The notes below the pieces were generated by a model. It was not told where the DNA came from. It did no database searches and saw only the letters and a list, made by a program, of their open reading frames with translations. A stretch of 64,000 nt of DNA from JAVVEG01 sp041751425. GTDB lineage: Bacteria > Pseudomonadota > Gammaproteobacteria > Pseudomonadales > Pseudohongiellaceae. A program made the translations under genes and the position numbers. Position 1 is the first letter of the stretch, and every line of letters begins with the position of its first letter. The stretch is taken from positions 1-64,000 of the forward strand of contig JBGSXL010000032.1 in NCBI GenBank assembly GCA_041751425.1. The letters run 5' to 3'. Shown here piece after piece: positions 44,749-54,615 of this stretch.

Positions 44749-46131
44749 TCATCGCTCTGCCATTACCCGCCGCAATGCTTCTGGATTGCGCCAGGTTCCG
44801 CTCTTCAAACGCGCCAGGAATACCACTGCGATGGCAAGAATCATGAAACAGAAAACCAGCCACGCGGCCTTCGGCCCAAACTCCCAGACTTTAATGACGA
44901 AGTACTGCAGTACCAGCATCGCCCAGTGCAGTGCCGCAGAGGCCAGCATTACCCAGCGTGTATCACCGGCCCCACGCAATACGCCTCCGGACACCTGAAT
45001 AAGCGCGTCTGCCAACGCGTAGCAGGACAGTCCTACCATCATGAATGCTGCCAATGCGCGAATCTCGGTGAAATCACCAGCGGGTGGCGCGAACACTTCC
45101 ACCAGCGGAAAGCGGAACACGATAAACAGCAAAGCCAGTACCGATGAGTAGCAAATGCCAATGATGAAACCCGCTGTGATTACCTCATTGGTCTTCTCCA
45201 TATTATTGGCACCAACGGCACGACCAATCAGGCTTAGCACACCGATATTCAGGCCGATCATGGGAACAAAGGAGAGCATGTCCCAATTGAAAACGATGGC
45301 TGCTGCAGCGCCCTGTGTCACGCCGTAGGATTGAAACATCAGCAGGAACAGGTTGAAGGCTGCCACGTTCAGAAAGAGCTCCATGCCGGATGGCAGTCCC
45401 AGCCGCAGATAGCGCAGTGTGATTGCTATATCAAACCGGAAAGAGGCTGCAACCTGAAATGCCTCCCGGTTATGGCGGGCCCAGTAGAAACCCATGAACA
45501 GCAACAAGGAAAACAGGGTAGCGATAACGGTGCTCCACGCAGCACCGGCTATGCCCAGGGCCGGGAATCCCAATTCGCCAAAGGACATAGCCCAGCACAG
45601 CGGAATGTTCAACAACAGGCCCGCGACATCGCAAACCATCACCACGCGCGTACGACCGATTCCGGCGAAATAGGATGATATGCAGGCTTTGCATAGCGTG
45701 ATTAATGTTCCCCACATCAGAATTTTGTAATAGATGATCTCCAGTTCCACAACTTTTTCATCGTGTCCCATCGCACCGAAAATGCGAACAACATACCAGG
45801 CAATGACGAACACAAGCGGCTGGCACAGAAGCGCCATGATGAAGCCCTGTGTTACCACGCGTGAACATTTGGCAGTTTCACCGGCACCCAGATATTGTGC
45901 GACCAACGCATTGGCGTAGGAGAGCACGCCAGAGAAAAAACACATGGAGAAGAATACAGCAACGCCACCACCCAGCGATGCAGCCATGTGGGTGGGGTCA
46001 ATCTGCGACATGAAGTAACGATCAGTGAAGATCATTACCGCGAAGGCACCCTGCGATACGACCATTGGCAAAGCAATAGCGAACAGAATGCGCAACGTGG
46101 CGCTGTTGTAATGGAGACGAGCCAATATCAT
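44749..46131 (-). CDS. MATE family efflux transporter
   Basis: A 460-aa membrane protein with about 12 segments in two similar halves, each beginning with a LRI/LPSG helix (LRILFAIALPMVVSQGAFAV; RLGLPSGMELFLNVAAFNLF). The family exports cationic drugs or metabolites with Na+ or H+. The acidic residue of the cation site cannot be pinned with confidence. It lies 36 bases downstream of the saccharopine-dehydrogenase-like gene and could share its transcript. Confidence 0.9.
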   Translation of the reverse strand: MILARLHYNSATLRILFAIALPMVVSQGAFAVMIFTDRYFMSQIDPTHMAASLGGGVAVFFSMCFFSGVLSYANALVAQYLGAGETAKCSRVVTQGFIMALLCQPLVFVIAWYVVRIFGAMGHDEKVVELEIIYYKILMWGTLITLCKACISSYFAGIGRTRVVMVCDVAGLLLNIPLCWAMSFGELGFPALGIAGAAWSTVIATLFSLLLFMGFYWARHNREAFQVAASFRFDIAITLRYLRLGLPSGMELFLNVAAFNLFLLMFQSYGVTQGAAAAIVFNWDMLSFVPMIGLNIGVLSLIGRAVGANNMEKTNEVITAGFIIGICYSSVLALLFIVFRFPLVEVFAPPAGDFTEIRALAAFMMVGLSCYALADALIQVSGGVLRGAGDTRWVMLASAALHWAMLVLQYFVIKVWEFGPKAAWLVFCFMILAIAVVFLARLKSGTWRNPEALRRVMAER

Positions 46132-46167
46132 GGGAAAACTTCGAAAGTAGAGTAGTGGATTCCTGGT

Positions 46168-47412
46168 TTAAAGCACTTGAAAACTCATGCCGGCGTGCTG
46201 TTCCAGGCGGAGAAGTAGTTTGTCACCGAAAGCGGTTGCCGGCGTCCAGAATCCTCCCGCCTTTGCCGACTTCGGCACATCCTGTGCCAGACACAGAGCG
46301 GCCTGCGTCAGCATTCTGGCAGTCGCTCCGTAACCAGGATCTCTGTCGCCATGTACATGCGTATGTATCTCATGCCCCGAATCGGTAACGCCGATGAAAA
46401 GTAAATCGAAATAGCCGGTTTCCTGCGCATGCGGACTCGGTCCCTCGCCCGGTTTGGGCAGAAATTTTTGCAGCACCCAACGGCTGGGTTTCAAAGCCAC
46501 GCCCAACAGGAACATATTCAATACCCAGCCGAGCATCCTGGCTTTTCTTTTGCCCTTGTCACCATCTCCGGTCAACATGCCTTCGTCATAACGAAAGTCG
46601 GTGCCGTACAGGGCGTCGCTCAAAGCATTGGAGCGGTGGACCACGCGGGTATTGATGCCAGACATGATAAAAGGTGCCACCCAGCTCTTCATATCTTCAT
46701 CGTATTCCAGCGACACAGTATTCTGGCGAGCTTTCAGCTTATGATCAGCCGGACAGATGGAGTAGGGGTTCGCTAACTCGGTACGCAGAAGAGGGTCTGC
46801 CATCGCCTCTTTGGCCACATTGATCATGCTGGCTATAGTGCCACCTGAGGCGCCACCCTTCATCTTTTTGACGCGCATGCGCACGTTTTTGCAGTAACTG
46901 CCCAGCAAAGTAAGAGCCTGTCGTTGCAGGTGGAAGACACCCATGTCCGAGGGGATTGAATCGAATCCGCAGCAATGCACGATGCGGGCGCCTGAATGTT
47001 TTGCTGCCTCCTCATAGCGCGTCACCATGCGACGAATCCATTGCACTTCACCCGTCAGGTCGCAATAGTCAGTGCCAGTCTCTACGCAGACTTTTACCAG
47101 CGTTTCGCCGTAGAGCGCATAAGGGCCTACCGTGGAAATGATCACTTTGGTTTGCTGGCAGATTTCCTGCAAAGCAGACGCATCTGAGGCTTCCGCGACG
47201 AGAATTGGAACAGCTGCTGCGCTCGCGCCGAGTTCTGATCTGATGTGGCGGAGTTTACTTTCAGAGCGGCCGGCCATGGCCCACTTCAGTTGCCCGGCGG
47301 GGAAATCGCTTTGTAAATATCTGCAAAGAATCTGGCCAACAAAGCTGGTGGCGCCATATACGATAATATCGAACTGCTGCGTGGCTGAGTTGTCGATTAT
47401 GGTATCGCTCAT
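46168..47412 (-). CDS. Saccharopine dehydrogenase-like/trans-acting enoyl reductase family protein
   Basis: A 414-aa Rossmann-fold protein: FDIIVYGATSFVGQILCRYL binds the dinucleotide. KWAMAGRSESKL, TVGPYALYGETLVKVCVETGTDYCDLTGEVQWIR and HCCGFDSIPSDMGVFHLQ are strongly conserved blocks of the saccharopine dehydrogenase-like oxidoreductases. This family includes mycobacterial trans-acting enoyl reductases and eukaryotic SCCPDH. The substrate in Gammaproteobacteria is not established; lipid or polyketide reduction is a guess. ATG 47412 follows GGGGAG. Confidence 0.88.
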   Translation of the reverse strand: MSDTIIDNSATQQFDIIVYGATSFVGQILCRYLQSDFPAGQLKWAMAGRSESKLRHIRSELGASAAAVPILVAEASDASALQEICQQTKVIISTVGPYALYGETLVKVCVETGTDYCDLTGEVQWIRRMVTRYEEAAKHSGARIVHCCGFDSIPSDMGVFHLQRQALTLLGSYCKNVRMRVKKMKGGASGGTIASMINVAKEAMADPLLRTELANPYSICPADHKLKARQNTVSLEYDEDMKSWVAPFIMSGINTRVVHRSNALSDALYGTDFRYDEGMLTGDGDKGKRKARMLGWVLNMFLLGVALKPSRWVLQKFLPKPGEGPSPHAQETGYFDLLFIGVTDSGHEIHTHVHGDRDPGYGATARMLTQAALCLAQDVPKSAKAGGFWTPATAFGDKLLLRLEQHAGMSFQVL

Positions 47413-47524
47413 GTTGCTCCCCTCTGTGCTTTCGTCGGTCCCTGCCCCTGTTAGCACGGTGGCGTCATCTTATGCCATTTGTCCGGGCCTGTCATGCACG
47501 CTTTCGGGGCAATCAGGCCCGAAT

Positions 47525-49390
47525 CTATAAAGGCCAAACCCGCAGCAGCACAGGAACACTGACAATAATGATCAGAATCTCCAGCGGTAATCCGAGCCGC
47601 CAATAGTCGCCGAACCGGAAGCCACCAGGGCCCAGAATCAGCGTATTGTTCTGATGACCTATCGGAGTGAGGAACGCGCAGGATGCGCCAATGGCCACCG
47701 CCATCAGGAAGGAATCAGGATTCACATTCAATTGAGTTGCCATACTTAAAGCCAATGGGCACATCACAGCTGCCGTTGCCACATTGTTCATGAAATCCGA
47801 AAGCGTCATGGTAATGATCAGAATAAGTACCATGGCGATAACGGCGTTATCCTGTGCCAGTGTACTCAGCAGTGCGGAAGCCAGAACATCAGCGGTACCC
47901 GTTGTCGCCATTGCTCCTGCTACAGGCAGCAGAGCGCCAAGCAGAACGATAACAGGCCAGTCGATAGCTGTGTAAACCGAGCGAGGTGGCACAATACGCA
48001 GCGCCATGTAAACCAGTACTGCTGTCGAGAATGACACTGCCACAGGCAGCACGCCAAGCGCTGTGATTAGTATTGCGCATAAGAAAATACCACTGGCCAG
48101 CAATGCCTGCCCTTTGACGGGTACGCGGATATCCCTGGCGGCCAGCGGCGCGCAATTGTAGTCCGCAGCGAAAGTGGAGACGGACTCGGATAATCCCTGC
48201 ATCAATAAAACATCACCGGGACGTAACCAAGTTGACCGCAGTCGTCGCACTGAGCGATTGCCTTGCCGTGATATGGCCAACAGGTTGATGCCATAGCGTG
48301 AGCGCAACTGAATATCGATAGCGGAACGGCCGGACAGGGCAGATCCGGGCATCACAACCAATTCCTGCAAACCGGTTTCCGGGTCGGCAGCTTCTTTTTC
48401 TGGTTTTTCAGGTTTCTCAGATATTTCGGATTCATCAGGTAGCGCAGGATTTTCAGTCTCCTCTTTCCCCTCCTTTTCTTCTTTGTCTGCTTTCTCTGCA
48501 GGCACTTCTTCTTCGAGTTTCAATCCCAGGCTGGACAAGGCAGCTCCCAGCGATTCGGGTTCCGCTTCGATAATCAAGATGTCATCTTCACGTAGAATGC
48601 GGCGGGAGTGAGGTGCAGTGACGCGCATATTTCCGCGAGTCAATCCCAGAATTTGTGCATCAAACTTATCCAGAATGGTTTCAACTTCACGCAGTGTTTT
48701 ACCAACAGCTTTACTTTTTAGGGGGATTCGTACATCGGTGATATAAGTACCCGTATCAAAACCGCCGGTATCTGCCTGCTTGCGGATTGGTACCAGACGC
48801 CACGCAATTAACCCGACAAAGAGCACGCCAGTGACGGTAACAGCCAGGCCGGCGGGCGCGAAATCAAACATGTTGAACTGGCCCAGACCGGATTCAGCTC
48901 GGAAGCCGGAAACGATCAGGTTTGGCGGCGTGCCTACCAAAGTTGTTGTACCACCCAGAATGGAGCCGAATGCCAGGGGCATCAGAACCTGACCTGGTTG
49001 CAGCTCAAGTCGGTTAGCCAATTGCAGTGCAATAGGCATTAAAAGCGCCAGTGCGCCCACATTATTCATGAAACCGGATAGGAGCGCGGCCAGTGCAGTC
49101 AATGAAAAGATTGCTAAACTCGGACCCGCTTTTGCCGGTAATACTTTACGCGCCAGTGCATCGACTGCTCCAGTTAATTGCAAGCCATAACTGAGCACTA
49201 GGACGCACGCAACAGTGATGACGGCAGGGTGCCCGAAACCGGCAAAAGCGTCATTCCCCGATACCAGCCCGGTCAGAATACAGGCCAGCAAAGCGCTGCC
49301 TGCCACCATATCATGGCGCCAGCGCCCCCACATGAACATGGCGATGGTGGCTAACAGTATGACGATGATAGTTATCTGATCTTGAGTCAT
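47525..49390 (-). CDS. SLC13/DASS family permease with TrkA-C domains
   Basis: A 621-aa sodium-coupled anion transporter. Membrane halves flank two cytoplasmic TrkA-C (RCK-C) domains: DVRIPLKSKAVGKTLREVE...DILIIEAEPES, and ELVVMPGSALSGRSAIDIQ...GDVLLMQG. Repeated motifs FMNNVGALALLMPIA and FMNNVATAAVMCPLAL match the SNT-type substrate sites. Substrates in the family include sulfate and dicarboxylates. Between the two TrkA-C domains is an unusual, extremely charged linker (about residues 287-338) made almost wholly of Glu, Lys, Pro and Asp. Confidence 0.92.
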   Translation of the reverse strand: MTQDQITIIVILLATIAMFMWGRWRHDMVAGSALLACILTGLVSGNDAFAGFGHPAVITVACVLVLSYGLQLTGAVDALARKVLPAKAGPSLAIFSLTALAALLSGFMNNVGALALLMPIALQLANRLELQPGQVLMPLAFGSILGGTTTLVGTPPNLIVSGFRAESGLGQFNMFDFAPAGLAVTVTGVLFVGLIAWRLVPIRKQADTGGFDTGTYITDVRIPLKSKAVGKTLREVETILDKFDAQILGLTRGNMRVTAPHSRRILREDDILIIEAEPESLGAALSSLGLKLEEEVPAEKADKEEKEGKEETENPALPDESEISEKPEKPEKEAADPETGLQELVVMPGSALSGRSAIDIQLRSRYGINLLAISRQGNRSVRRLRSTWLRPGDVLLMQGLSESVSTFAADYNCAPLAARDIRVPVKGQALLASGIFLCAILITALGVLPVAVSFSTAVLVYMALRIVPPRSVYTAIDWPVIVLLGALLPVAGAMATTGTADVLASALLSTLAQDNAVIAMVLILIITMTLSDFMNNVATAAVMCPLALSMATQLNVNPDSFLMAVAIGASCAFLTPIGHQNNTLILGPGGFRFGDYWRLGLPLEILIIIVSVPVLLRVWPL

Positions 49391-49405
49391 AGGATTTTTA
49401 ATGAC

Positions 49406-50041
49406 CTACACTGTCGGCCGCACGAAGCCGATGATTGACGCGAAATGTGTGGCGGAGCCCACCAGAACAAATAAGTGCCAGATGCCATGCGCATGCGTCA
49501 GTTTCTGCATCTTGTCCAATACATAAAAAACTATTCCAGCGGTATAGGCTATACCGCCAATACTCAGCAACAGAAGTCCGGTAGCTGGAATGACATCGGC
49601 AAAAGACGAAAAGCGAAACACGCAGATCCAGCCCATGAACAGATAAATAAGCACTTGCAACAATACAATTCTTCGCGGGCTCAGGATATCAATCATCAAA
49701 CCAAGAAACGCCAGCCACCAGATGATGACCAGCATGATATACCCGGTCTGGTCTGCGAGCGACACGGTCAGGTACGGCGTGTAGGTGCCGGCAATCAACA
49801 GATAGATGGTGACATGATCCAGTTTCTGGAACAGCGTTTTTAACGCAGGTGGTTGAAAACTGTGATAGAGCGTGGACATTGTGTAAAGCAATACAAGAGT
49901 CAAACCGAAAATACTGAAACTGGCAATGGTAACCGGGTCGCCGGTTTGCACACTTACAGTAATTAATGCGCCCAAGCCAATCAGTGCCAATGCTGCTCCT
50001 ACCAGATGACTGATGCTATTGAATCGCTCTCCATAGTACAT
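49406..50041 (-). CDS. Hemolysin III/PAQR-type membrane protein
   Basis: A 211-aa protein with seven membrane helices of the YqfA/TrhA-hemolysin III group. It has FNSISHLVGAALALIGLGALI, then STLYHSF (conserved Ser and His metal-site residues), DHVTIYLLIAGTYTPY and HAHGIWHLFVLVGSATHF. The family relates to PAQR receptors with a putative metal-dependent hydrolase fold. In bacteria it has been tied to membrane energetics or fluidity. It starts 17 bases after a small membrane protein gene and ends 15 before the SLC13 gene. Confidence 0.92.
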   Translation of the reverse strand: MYYGERFNSISHLVGAALALIGLGALITVSVQTGDPVTIASFSIFGLTLVLLYTMSTLYHSFQPPALKTLFQKLDHVTIYLLIAGTYTPYLTVSLADQTGYIMLVIIWWLAFLGLMIDILSPRRIVLLQVLIYLFMGWICVFRFSSFADVIPATGLLLLSIGGIAYTAGIVFYVLDKMQKLTHAHGIWHLFVLVGSATHFASIIGFVRPTV

Positions 50042-50058
50042 GATTACTTCGCCGCAGC

Positions 50059-50277
50059 TCAGGCGTCCTCGTTCTCGTTGTTGGGCCGCTCAGTATCTGC
50101 GTGGTTGATCAGTGCCGCTGCGCCCGAGAAAATCGTAGCAATGAAGACGATGCCAATGATCAATGGGATGCGAAATGCCAAACCGATGCGGGTTCCGATA
50201 AAGTACTCAACCAGCCATGCGCTCAAGTTCACCAATACAATCGCAACAATCAGGGTAATCAATATTGTTCTTTTCAT
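50059..50277 (-). CDS. Small two-helix membrane protein, 72 aa
   Basis: MKRTILITLIVAIVLVNLSA and a second helix IPLIIGIVFIATIFSGAAAL are followed by a polar acidic tail (HADTERPNNENEDA). I recognise no family. It stands 32 bases after the second FG-GAP gene and 17 before the hemolysin III gene, so it may be the link by which the ABC/FG-GAP operon reads through into the genes downstream. Confidence 0.65.
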   Translation of the reverse strand: MKRTILITLIVAIVLVNLSAWLVEYFIGTRIGLAFRIPLIIGIVFIATIFSGAAALINHADTERPNNENEDA

Positions 50278-50309
50278 TGGCTATGCTCCGTGCGTAAGTT
50301 TTGCTCGCC

Positions 50310-52028
50310 TCATGGCTGCCCGGACAGCAACAGAAAACCTCGCATCTGTTCCTTGTCGCGTTCCAGAAAAACGAAAATATCGTCCAGACCATTGCCATTT
50401 AAATCGCTGGTGATCACATCCCCATTGCGCATTGGTGCAGCCAGTGCGATGGACGCATCCGGTTGCTGACCCTGCACCTGACGTAAATCGCTGTTCTGCT
50501 CAATCTGGAATGAATCGATGATAGCGCGAATATCAATCACATACTCATCTCGGTTACGACTATAGTTAAGGGATGCGAGAAAGCGATCTTCGTCTACTTC
50601 AGGCTCTTTCTCAATCGCATTCAGGAATATCTGCACCTGGTCCTGTAACAGTACAATCAGATCATGATTGTTGCTGATGCCATTGACACTGGCTAACGCC
50701 GTGGGCACGGTATCGTCGCCCATGGATCGAGCTCGATCACGCACATTCATTGCTGAACTGATCATGCGCACCGCAGAAGGAAAACGCAGCGCCACTGTAA
50801 CCTTGCGGGCGGGACGGCTGGCAAAGCGTTCACCTTCATTGCGATAAATGAACGCTTCAACGTTGATGCTGCCGGAGATCGCCAACCACACAAACAGGTC
50901 TCCCACTGAAATGGGTTCTACCCGCCACAACCACAGATCATCCAGGCCATCTTCATTTTCATCATAGAGGAAAGTAGTCAGTACATTGCCACCGGAGCGC
51001 AGTATCTGTTGCGGTCGCGAGAAGTCCATGCCGTCCCGACTCCCCAGATATAAAGAAACCCTGCCACCTTCCCGCAGCACAAAGTCATCAATACCATCGC
51101 CATTGACGTCCCGCAAAACTTCTTCATGAGTCAATGCAAGAACACCGGTGAGGTTGGAGAAATCCAGCTGATCAACATCGAAGGTGCCCAGTCGCTCACG
51201 AATTTCCAGGCGGTCTATGGAGAAACTGGGTACGGGTGGAAAATACTGATTGCTGGTTGTGCCATTGGCAAGGAATACGTCAAAACGTTCGCTGGTCTCA
51301 GAAATCAGATCCGGTAAACCATCGCCGTTAACATCGCGCAGCTCCATAAGAGGAATTACGATTGACTGACCCACATCACGCTCAAGATCTTCATCAGCAT
51401 TCAAGCGCGTGTTGATCTGCATATCTGATAGCACGCTGAGTCCGCGCTGGTAGCTGCCATCTGTGTTGCGGATGTACAGAACAAGCTCGCCGGCGCCGGG
51501 AATGACCAAGTCATCCAGACCATCATTGTTGATATCGCGCGAGAAATTCAGGCGGTAGCTGCCCTTGCCGATAAAACCGCTCAAATCAGCGATAACCTGT
51601 TGCGGACTGGAGAACTGGCGATTCAACAAGGGCCAGGCTATGACCTGAGTTCCATCTATCAGTGCGATGACAGAAAAGACATTCTGCTGATCCACGCTGT
51701 AGTTTTCACTCAGGTCCCAGCCAATAGCCTCGCCCGGCAGAACCAAGGTACTGTCAGGAGCATTGAAGTCATAACCACCAATCGCTTTTTGAAAGTAAAC
51801 TGACATTGTATTTTTGTGTACAGCCAGAACATCTTTCAAACCGTCTTTGTCGAGATCGACCAGCAGCAACTGATCAGTTGCTGCTGGTAGTACGAAGTCG
51901 TGTCTTGAGTATCCCGCCAGATTACTAATTGATTGAGCTTGTGCCGATACAGTAATGGCGCTGCAAAACATACATGCCAGCACCGCGAAAAGGTTCAGAG
52001 CTGCTCTTTTATTCGCTACAGTAATCAT
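50310..52028 (-). CDS. Exported FG-GAP/VCBS repeat protein (second of pair)
   Basis: A 572-aa protein with a signal peptide (LNLFAVLACMFCSAITVSAQ) and a large beta-propeller of FG-GAP/VCBS type. The Ca2+-binding loops DLDKDGLKD, DINNDGLDD, DVNGDGLPD, DVNGDGIDD, DENEDGLDD and DLNGNGLDD recur along its length, as in integrin-like propellers. No enzymatic motif is seen. It overlaps its paralogue upstream by 4 bases (ATGA) and is the last of the five coupled genes led by the ABC ATPase. It is a probable periplasmic or surface-exposed, calcium-dependent binding protein. Confidence 0.85.
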   Translation of the reverse strand: MITVANKRAALNLFAVLACMFCSAITVSAQAQSISNLAGYSRHDFVLPAATDQLLLVDLDKDGLKDVLAVHKNTMSVYFQKAIGGYDFNAPDSTLVLPGEAIGWDLSENYSVDQQNVFSVIALIDGTQVIAWPLLNRQFSSPQQVIADLSGFIGKGSYRLNFSRDINNDGLDDLVIPGAGELVLYIRNTDGSYQRGLSVLSDMQINTRLNADEDLERDVGQSIVIPLMELRDVNGDGLPDLISETSERFDVFLANGTTSNQYFPPVPSFSIDRLEIRERLGTFDVDQLDFSNLTGVLALTHEEVLRDVNGDGIDDFVLREGGRVSLYLGSRDGMDFSRPQQILRSGGNVLTTFLYDENEDGLDDLWLWRVEPISVGDLFVWLAISGSINVEAFIYRNEGERFASRPARKVTVALRFPSAVRMISSAMNVRDRARSMGDDTVPTALASVNGISNNHDLIVLLQDQVQIFLNAIEKEPEVDEDRFLASLNYSRNRDEYVIDIRAIIDSFQIEQNSDLRQVQGQQPDASIALAAPMRNGDVITSDLNGNGLDDIFVFLERDKEQMRGFLLLSGQP

Positions 52029-53590
52029 GGCGTAGACACCAGAATGCTGGCGGTGCTCGAATGGTAAAGGATGAGATCCGGCACATTGTCACCATTCAGA
52101 TCCACTACTTCAAAAGCTGTGATAGTGCGGGCAGGCACATGTTGCCAGAAGGGTTGCGCCGAGAAACGCAGAGACTGATCGATACTCTTGGCAGCGAGTG
52201 TACCCTCTGCTGTCAGATACAGCGCATCGGGTCTGCCATCAGCATTCATATCGGCATCGAAACTGATTTGTTGCGAAAGACCGCGTACCGAGGCGGCAGA
52301 AAAACTCTCATCCAATTTGAAGTCTGGTCGATTGTTGAATATCAAATTGCCGCTGCTGGTTGCACCATACAATAATTGGGTGCGGATAATGCTGGAGTTA
52401 CGGATGGCATTCACGACCGGGATAGTATAGTAGGAAACACTCAGCACCGGTGGGCTGTTTGCAGCAAGCGTCACTACCGAAAGGTTCAAGTCGTAACCTG
52501 AGAACCGCATGATCTGATCCGGCGCATCCAAATTGAAACTGCCGCCACGATTTCTGTAGAAATAGACATCCCAGTCATTGGATTCATCCACGATTCTCAC
52601 AATGTCCTGCAGACCATCGCCGTTAAAGTCCAGCATGCGTATCTCACCGCGTGTATCAACAGGCCCCTGCCAGTCCGGCGTAGCAGAAAAGGAACCGTCT
52701 GTCTGTTGCCGGATAATATTGAGTTGACCGCGAATATCGTTGCCTATGTTCAAAAAAGTAATATCGGCAGCGTCACTGCGGTTAAGGCTGGCCATTCTGG
52801 CAGCCGGCATCCAGTTGCTGTTCTGCAACAGAGTTTCGCTGGAAGCGTTTGTTCCCCACTCAGATACCATATTCTCGAAACTGGAAGTGTGACGTGTGCT
52901 GACTTTTAATATGATGCCATCACGTTCATTGATATCGATATTGGTATTAAAGCGGCCAATGCCCAACGGTATGTCCGCCGGATCCAGTTCCGTATTGATG
53001 GTGCTGAATTCTTGCACCAGAGTAAAACTTTCAGCAGAGTTGCCACGAAAGTAACCATAGGTGTCCTGGCCGGGAAGCAGTAAATCAATAAAACCATTTG
53101 CATTGACACGAACGGCGTCATTAATGAAAGTGAACTGACGCTTATCGGGGACGGATGCGGCAAGATTCCAGCTGAACAATTGCTTCAGGTTACCTGTATA
53201 GCTTGGAACAGCGGATGACAGACTGAATACAGCTGAATTGGAGAATAGCAATAGTTCCTGTCCCGGTTCTGCTCGCACATCCGCGACGGCAACCGCGACA
53301 ATCTCCGGCTTTATTTCCACATGTCGCGAAACCTGATCACTGAAGCGACCATTCGCCTGCTGCAGGTAGATCAGAATCTCGCGGCCTGCTTCCTGGCTGT
53401 GGTGGGGAACCAGTAAGTCCTGGCGACCATCACCGTCCATATCTGCTAACAGGATGCGCGCGGGCCATTCAGGTGCGGGAATTTCCGACACCATGTAATT
53501 GGGTTGTGCCAGAGCGCCGGGCATCCACAGAAGAGATGCTCCGAGTGCGATTAGTATCCTGTGCATTGAACGCGACAACTGAAAATTCAC
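52025..53590 (-). CDS. Exported FG-GAP/VCBS repeat protein (first of pair)
   Basis: A 521-aa protein with a signal peptide ending MPGALAQ. FG-GAP repeats with Ca2+ loops follow (DMDGDGRQD, DFNGDGLQD, DMNADGRPD, DLNGDNVPD). It shares length, order of parts and an N-terminal propeller blade with the neighbouring 572-aa protein; the two look like an old tandem duplication. It overlaps the PDZ gene and its paralogue by 4 bases each. The product may be the cargo or surface partner of the ABC/PDZ machinery, which is inference from the operon. Confidence 0.85.
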   Translation of the reverse strand: MNFQLSRSMHRILIALGASLLWMPGALAQPNYMVSEIPAPEWPARILLADMDGDGRQDLLVPHHSQEAGREILIYLQQANGRFSDQVSRHVEIKPEIVAVAVADVRAEPGQELLLFSNSAVFSLSSAVPSYTGNLKQLFSWNLAASVPDKRQFTFINDAVRVNANGFIDLLLPGQDTYGYFRGNSAESFTLVQEFSTINTELDPADIPLGIGRFNTNIDINERDGIILKVSTRHTSSFENMVSEWGTNASSETLLQNSNWMPAARMASLNRSDAADITFLNIGNDIRGQLNIIRQQTDGSFSATPDWQGPVDTRGEIRMLDFNGDGLQDIVRIVDESNDWDVYFYRNRGGSFNLDAPDQIMRFSGYDLNLSVVTLAANSPPVLSVSYYTIPVVNAIRNSSIIRTQLLYGATSSGNLIFNNRPDFKLDESFSAASVRGLSQQISFDADMNADGRPDALYLTAEGTLAAKSIDQSLRFSAQPFWQHVPARTITAFEVVDLNGDNVPDLILYHSSTASILVSTP

Positions 53591-54615
53591 TGTTCCTCCT
53601 GCAGATCACCGTAGCCGGATGCCACACGGAACAGACCCAGAATGTTATAAGTTTTTTCCCCATCGACGTGTTGATAGTCAAACAAAGAGATCAGCCACAG
53701 GTCGAGAATGGTGAGGCGAGTCCGTTGTGGCGTGAGGGTGGATTCATAACTGACCAGTGGCCACAGACTCAGGCGACTCAGCTTGCGCCCCGGGTCCCAT
53801 AGCTGCAAACGTCGATCACTGACACGCTGGTCGCGTGCAACAGTCAAAGTCACGGTATCACCCAACTGATGATTATTGTGAATGAGATTGATGAACCCCT
53901 GTGCAGATTCAACAGGTATGTTGTTGACAGCGATGATAGTGTCACCAATCAATAGTCCCGCGTCAGACAGCGGGCTCTGTTCGAAGATCTCCACGATGCG
54001 GGCGCCAGCCAGATTGTGCTGGCCATTAATCTGCAATAGATCTGTTGTGTAACCAGCACGCGTAGCGACTGGGTCTGCGCGATACAGCTCAACAGGTGCA
54101 ACGCGCTCGTCAATAGCCGGCCTTGCTGTCACTGTCGCTGCAAAAACCGTGGTGTTACGACGCACCTCGAAATTGAAAGTCTGTTCATTGACTGTCTGCA
54201 AAGCCAATGCATCAATCAGATCCGGATGGTTCGTTTCACGCTGATCAATAGACAGAATCACATCGCCTGCCCGGATGCCCGCCAACGCAGCCGCACCACC
54301 GGGAGTGACAGAACGCACCCGGACACCCGGCAGGATGCTGATATTGGTCAGTGAGTCACTTTCGTTGATAGCGGTTACCATGCCAAAATTGACACCGCCT
54401 CGCTGCACAGATGAACCTTCAAACGTACTCAACACAATATCCTCGGGCGAAAGAGTGATACTGGGAACCAATTGTCGAGGCTCATAACTGGCACAGGCAG
54501 ACAAAAACAGACCACTAGCCAGGAGGACGGCTAGTGGCACAGCCTTCAGTTGTATAACTTTGAATTGCAGAGCCTTGCGACCATAGCCACTGCGGAGCAA
54601 TGCTGAAAACGACAT
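53587..54615 (-). CDS. Lipoprotein with two PDZ domains
   Basis: A 342-aa protein with a lipobox signal (LLASGLFLSAC). Two PDZ domains follow, SVTPGGAAALAGIRAGDVILSIDQ and IFEQSPLSDAGLLIGDTIIAVNN. There is no protease triad, so this is a binding scaffold rather than a DegP/HtrA protease. The start ATG 54615 overlaps the permease stop (TAATG); an upstream frame lies inside the permease gene. Fixed between an ABC-2 permease and two FG-GAP proteins, it may connect the inner membrane transporter to its exported partners. Confidence 0.85.
   Translation of the reverse strand: MSFSALLRSGYGRKALQFKVIQLKAVPLAVLLASGLFLSACASYEPRQLVPSITLSPEDIVLSTFEGSSVQRGGVNFGMVTAINESDSLTNISILPGVRVRSVTPGGAAALAGIRAGDVILSIDQRETNHPDLIDALALQTVNEQTFNFEVRRNTTVFAATVTARPAIDERVAPVELYRADPVATRAGYTTDLLQINGQHNLAGARIVEIFEQSPLSDAGLLIGDTIIAVNNIPVESAQGFINLIHNNHQLGDTVTLTVARDQRVSDRRLQLWDPGRKLSRLSLWPLVSYESTLTPQRTRLTILDLWLISLFDYQHVDGEKTYNILGLFRVASGYGDLQEEQ

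Noticed and set aside
53587..54615. PDZ lipoprotein as a DegP/HtrA protease
   Set aside because: There is no trypsin-like domain or Ser-His-Asp triad; only the two PDZ domains are present.
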